A stretch of DNA of 7,094 nt from JBOGWY01 sp050694015 (GTDB taxonomy: Bacteria > Actinomycetota > CADDZG01 > WHSQ01): assembly GCA_050694015.1 (NCBI GenBank), contig JBOGWY010000264.1:1-7094 (forward strand), in the 5' to 3' direction. The notes below the pieces were generated by a model. The model was given only the letters and a program-made list of their open reading frames with translations. It made no database searches and was not told the DNA's origin. Shown one piece after another: positions 6,158 to 7,094 of this stretch. Position 1 is the first letter of the stretch. The number at the start of each line of letters is the position of its first letter. Both the position numbers and the translations under genes were made by a program.

Positions 6158-6527
6158 GCCTGAATCATCCCCACAACGGCGCCGCTGGGAACGCATCCTC
6201 TGGGCGTCCCCGTGGTCGCTCGTCGGGCTGCTGTTGTCCATGTCGTTCCGTCGTCGCTACGTCTCGCGCGGCGTGATAGTCGCCGAGGGAGCGTCGTGGC
6301 CCCGCCGGCTCGGGTGGCGCTACCGCGCGATCACGTTCGGCCACGTCGTGCTGTGCGTCGACGAGCTCGATCCGGCGACGTTCGATCACGAGCTCGTGCA
6401 CGTGCGGCAGTACGAACGCTGGGGGCCGATATTCATCCCGCTCTATCTCCTCGAGAGCGTGCGAGCGCTGCTTCGAAGACGTCACCCGTACCGCGACAAC
6501 CGCTTCGAGATCGAGGCGGGGCGGTGA
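6156..6527 (+). CDS. Small HExxH putative metallopeptidase, membrane-associated
   Basis: This encodes a 123-residue protein with HELVH at 78-82, the zinc-binding motif of HExxH metallopeptidases. It is followed by RQYERWGP and, about 36 residues later, RDNRFEIEA, whose Glu118 or Glu120 could be the third, gluzincin-type ligand. A hydrophobic segment at about 14-31 may be a membrane anchor and a second at about 90-106 looks amphipathic. I recall similar short bacterial proteins annotated only as hypothetical; activity is not established. The start ATG at 6156-6158 overlaps by two bases the ATG of the divergent zinc-ribbon gene. Only a weak AGGG (6146-6149) lies upstream, and TAGGGC at 6145-6150 is a poor leaderless -10 candidate. 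The TGA stop is followed at once by an 18-bp palindrome. With about 123 residues it is close to the minimum for a metallopeptidase fold, so it may be a binding or degenerate relative. Confidence 0.75.
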   Translation: MPESSPQRRRWERILWASPWSLVGLLLSMSFRRRYVSRGVIVAEGASWPRRLGWRYRAITFGHVVLCVDELDPATFDHELVHVRQYERWGPIFIPLYLLESVRALLRRRHPYRDNRFEIEAGR

Positions 6528-6545
6528 CTAGTTAGTACGAACTAG
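6528..6545. repeat. 18-bp imperfect palindrome, candidate operator
   Basis: CTAGTT-A-GTAC-G-AACTAG is palindromic at 16 of 18 positions, with a single mismatched pair (A against G) flanking a GTAC centre. It begins on the first base after the HExxH gene's stop and lies about 25 bp upstream of the proposed -35 of the secreted-protein gene. The size and symmetry fit a dimeric repressor site, for example TetR type. It could also form an RNA hairpin ending the upstream transcript, but no T-run follows. Confidence 0.5.
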
Positions 6546-6569
6546 GACGAAAACCACTAACCACCGCTA

Positions 6570-6598
6570 TTGGCTACGTAAACCTCGCAATCTACCTT
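6570..6598 (+). promoter_or_regulatory. Sigma-A-type promoter for the DUF11-type protein gene
   Basis: TTGGCT (6570-6575) and TACCTT (6593-6598) are separated by exactly 17 bases, match TTGnCn and TAnnnT, and lie in the most AT-rich part of the window. Transcription would start near 6605, giving a leader of about 55 bases. The call rests on consensus only. Confidence 0.5.
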
Positions 6599-6599
6599 T

Positions 6600-6660
6600 C
6601 CAGTCAGTAGGGGCGACTGGGGCGGATCCGACATCGTCGGTCCGGAAAGGCGGGTTTTCC
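6600..6660 (+). other. Structured leader: three tandem hairpins before the DUF11-type gene
   Basis: Hairpin 1 pairs CCAGTC (6600-6605) with GACTGG (6615-6620). Hairpin 2 pairs GGA-CCGAC (6624-6632, T6627 bulged) with GTCGG-TCC (6636-6643) around an ATC loop. Hairpin 3 pairs GGAAA (6644-6648) with TTTCC (6656-6660), ending on the base before the ATG. The loop of hairpin 3 holds GGCGGG (6649-6654), the best SD-like sequence, six bases before the start. I do not recognise a known riboswitch class here. If transcription starts near 6605, the 5' arm of hairpin 1 may be partly absent from the RNA. Confidence 0.4.
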
Positions 6661-7094
6661 ATGCGGGCAAAGACGGTGTCTCTTGTTGTTCTCATCGCGG
6701 CCATGTTCGTCGTGCCGCTGCCGGGGGCCTCGGCTCAGACGACCGAAGAGGCCGATCTCGCGATCGACGTGACGGACAGCCCCGATCCCGCCTACTACTT
6801 CGATGAGTACCGCTACGACGTCTCGGTCCTGAACTTCGGCCCGAACTCCGCCCAGGACGTGGTGCTCACAACCCACCTCCCGGACGGTCTGAACTACAAC
6901 GCGATCAGATCAGACTCGCGATGCTCCGAGAACGCCGGCGCAGTCACGTGCCGGTTTTCGTCCTGGGGGGCGAATGCAGCCGGGATCGTGACTATCGGGG
7001 TGACGCCTACCGCGGTCGGCGACTATCAGCTCGACTTCCACATTGCCTCCGCGACCCCGGATCCTGATCTCTCCAACAACTCACAGACGGAAAC
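6661..7094 (+). CDS. Secreted protein with DUF11-type Ig-like domain, C-terminus cut by window edge
   Basis: The visible 144 codons are open to the right edge. Residues 1-25 are a Sec signal peptide: basic MRAK, a hydrophobic core, and ASA before the predicted cleavage at Gln26. Residues about 31-144 read as one DUF11/CARDB-like beta-sandwich repeat: ADLAIDV at the start, a YDVSVLNFGPNSAQDVVLTTHLPDGL middle, and an ending DPDLSNNSQTE. These are the typical opening and closing phrases of this family. Cys88 and Cys97 may form a disulfide outside the cell. Such domains occur in exported, often repeat-built surface proteins, where they act as stalks or adhesion modules. What follows (more repeats, anchor, catalytic domain) is outside the window. 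ATG at 6661 is chosen because the signal peptide begins there; the only SD-like sequence is GGCGGG, inside a predicted hairpin loop. Confidence 0.85.
   Translation, partial: MRAKTVSLVVLIAAMFVVPLPGASAQTTEEADLAIDVTDSPDPAYYFDEYRYDVSVLNFGPNSAQDVVLTTHLPDGLNYNAIRSDSRCSENAGAVTCRFSSWGANAAGIVTIGVTPTAVGDYQLDFHIASATPDPDLSNNSQTE

Noticed and set aside
6158..6241. 28-residue N-terminal extension of the zinc-ribbon protein to the upstream ATG
   Set aside because: The extension is Arg/Ser-rich, antisense to the HExxH gene, and precedes MKCPSCG, the usual start of such zinc ribbons.
6651..6680. GGGCAAAG near the secreted-protein start, recalling part of the cyclic di-GMP (GEMM) riboswitch
   Set aside because: The match is a few bases inside the coding sequence, without the other conserved GEMM elements or stems.
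6604..6876. A 90-codon minus-strand frame over the leader and start of the secreted-protein gene
   Set aside because: It is antisense to a clear signal peptide and DUF11-type domain and has no recognisable motif.

Overview
The window is GC-rich, gene-dense bacterial DNA. Two TTG starts, very short intergenic gaps and a weak-SD or leaderless-looking divergent gene pair suggest a high-GC actinobacterium, possibly of the Acidimicrobiia type. There is no rRNA or other taxonomic marker, so this assignment is tentative.

Positions 1-5791 form a divergent aldehyde and amine catabolism cluster. To the left, on the minus strand, a class III aminotransferase of the GabT type (1279-2631) is followed at once by an NAD(P)+ aldehyde dehydrogenase (1-1278) that runs off the left edge. 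To the right, on the plus strand, a gamma-aminobutyraldehyde dehydrogenase of the PatD/YdcW type (2801-4234) is followed by a third aldehyde dehydrogenase of a different subfamily (4361-5791). The 169-bp divergent gap carries promoter-like elements and repeated CGTTGAC half-sites. The simplest reading is the lower putrescine/GABA route. PatD oxidises 4-aminobutanal to GABA, GabT turns GABA into succinate semialdehyde, and one of the other two dehydrogenases oxidises that to succinate. No amine oxidase, putrescine aminotransferase, transporter or regulator lies inside the window.

Positions 5792-6527 hold two small, unrelated genes transcribed divergently from overlapping start codons (CATG). 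One encodes a zinc-ribbon membrane protein (minus), the other a compact HExxH putative metallopeptidase (plus). The zinc-ribbon gene converges on the third dehydrogenase with no base between the two stop codons.

Positions 6528-7094 hold an AT-richer regulatory stretch: an 18-bp imperfect palindrome, a good sigma-A-type promoter and a leader that can fold into three tandem hairpins. It leads into the start of a secreted protein with a DUF11-type domain, cut by the right edge.

I found no tRNA, rRNA, CRISPR array, insertion sequence or phage gene. No clearly new defence or mobile system is visible. The most unusual features are junctions and leaders: an in-frame stop separating GabT from the next dehydrogenase, a hairpin-plus-A-rich-linker-plus-SD leader before the third dehydrogenase, the overlapping divergent starts, and the palindrome and structured leader before the secreted protein.
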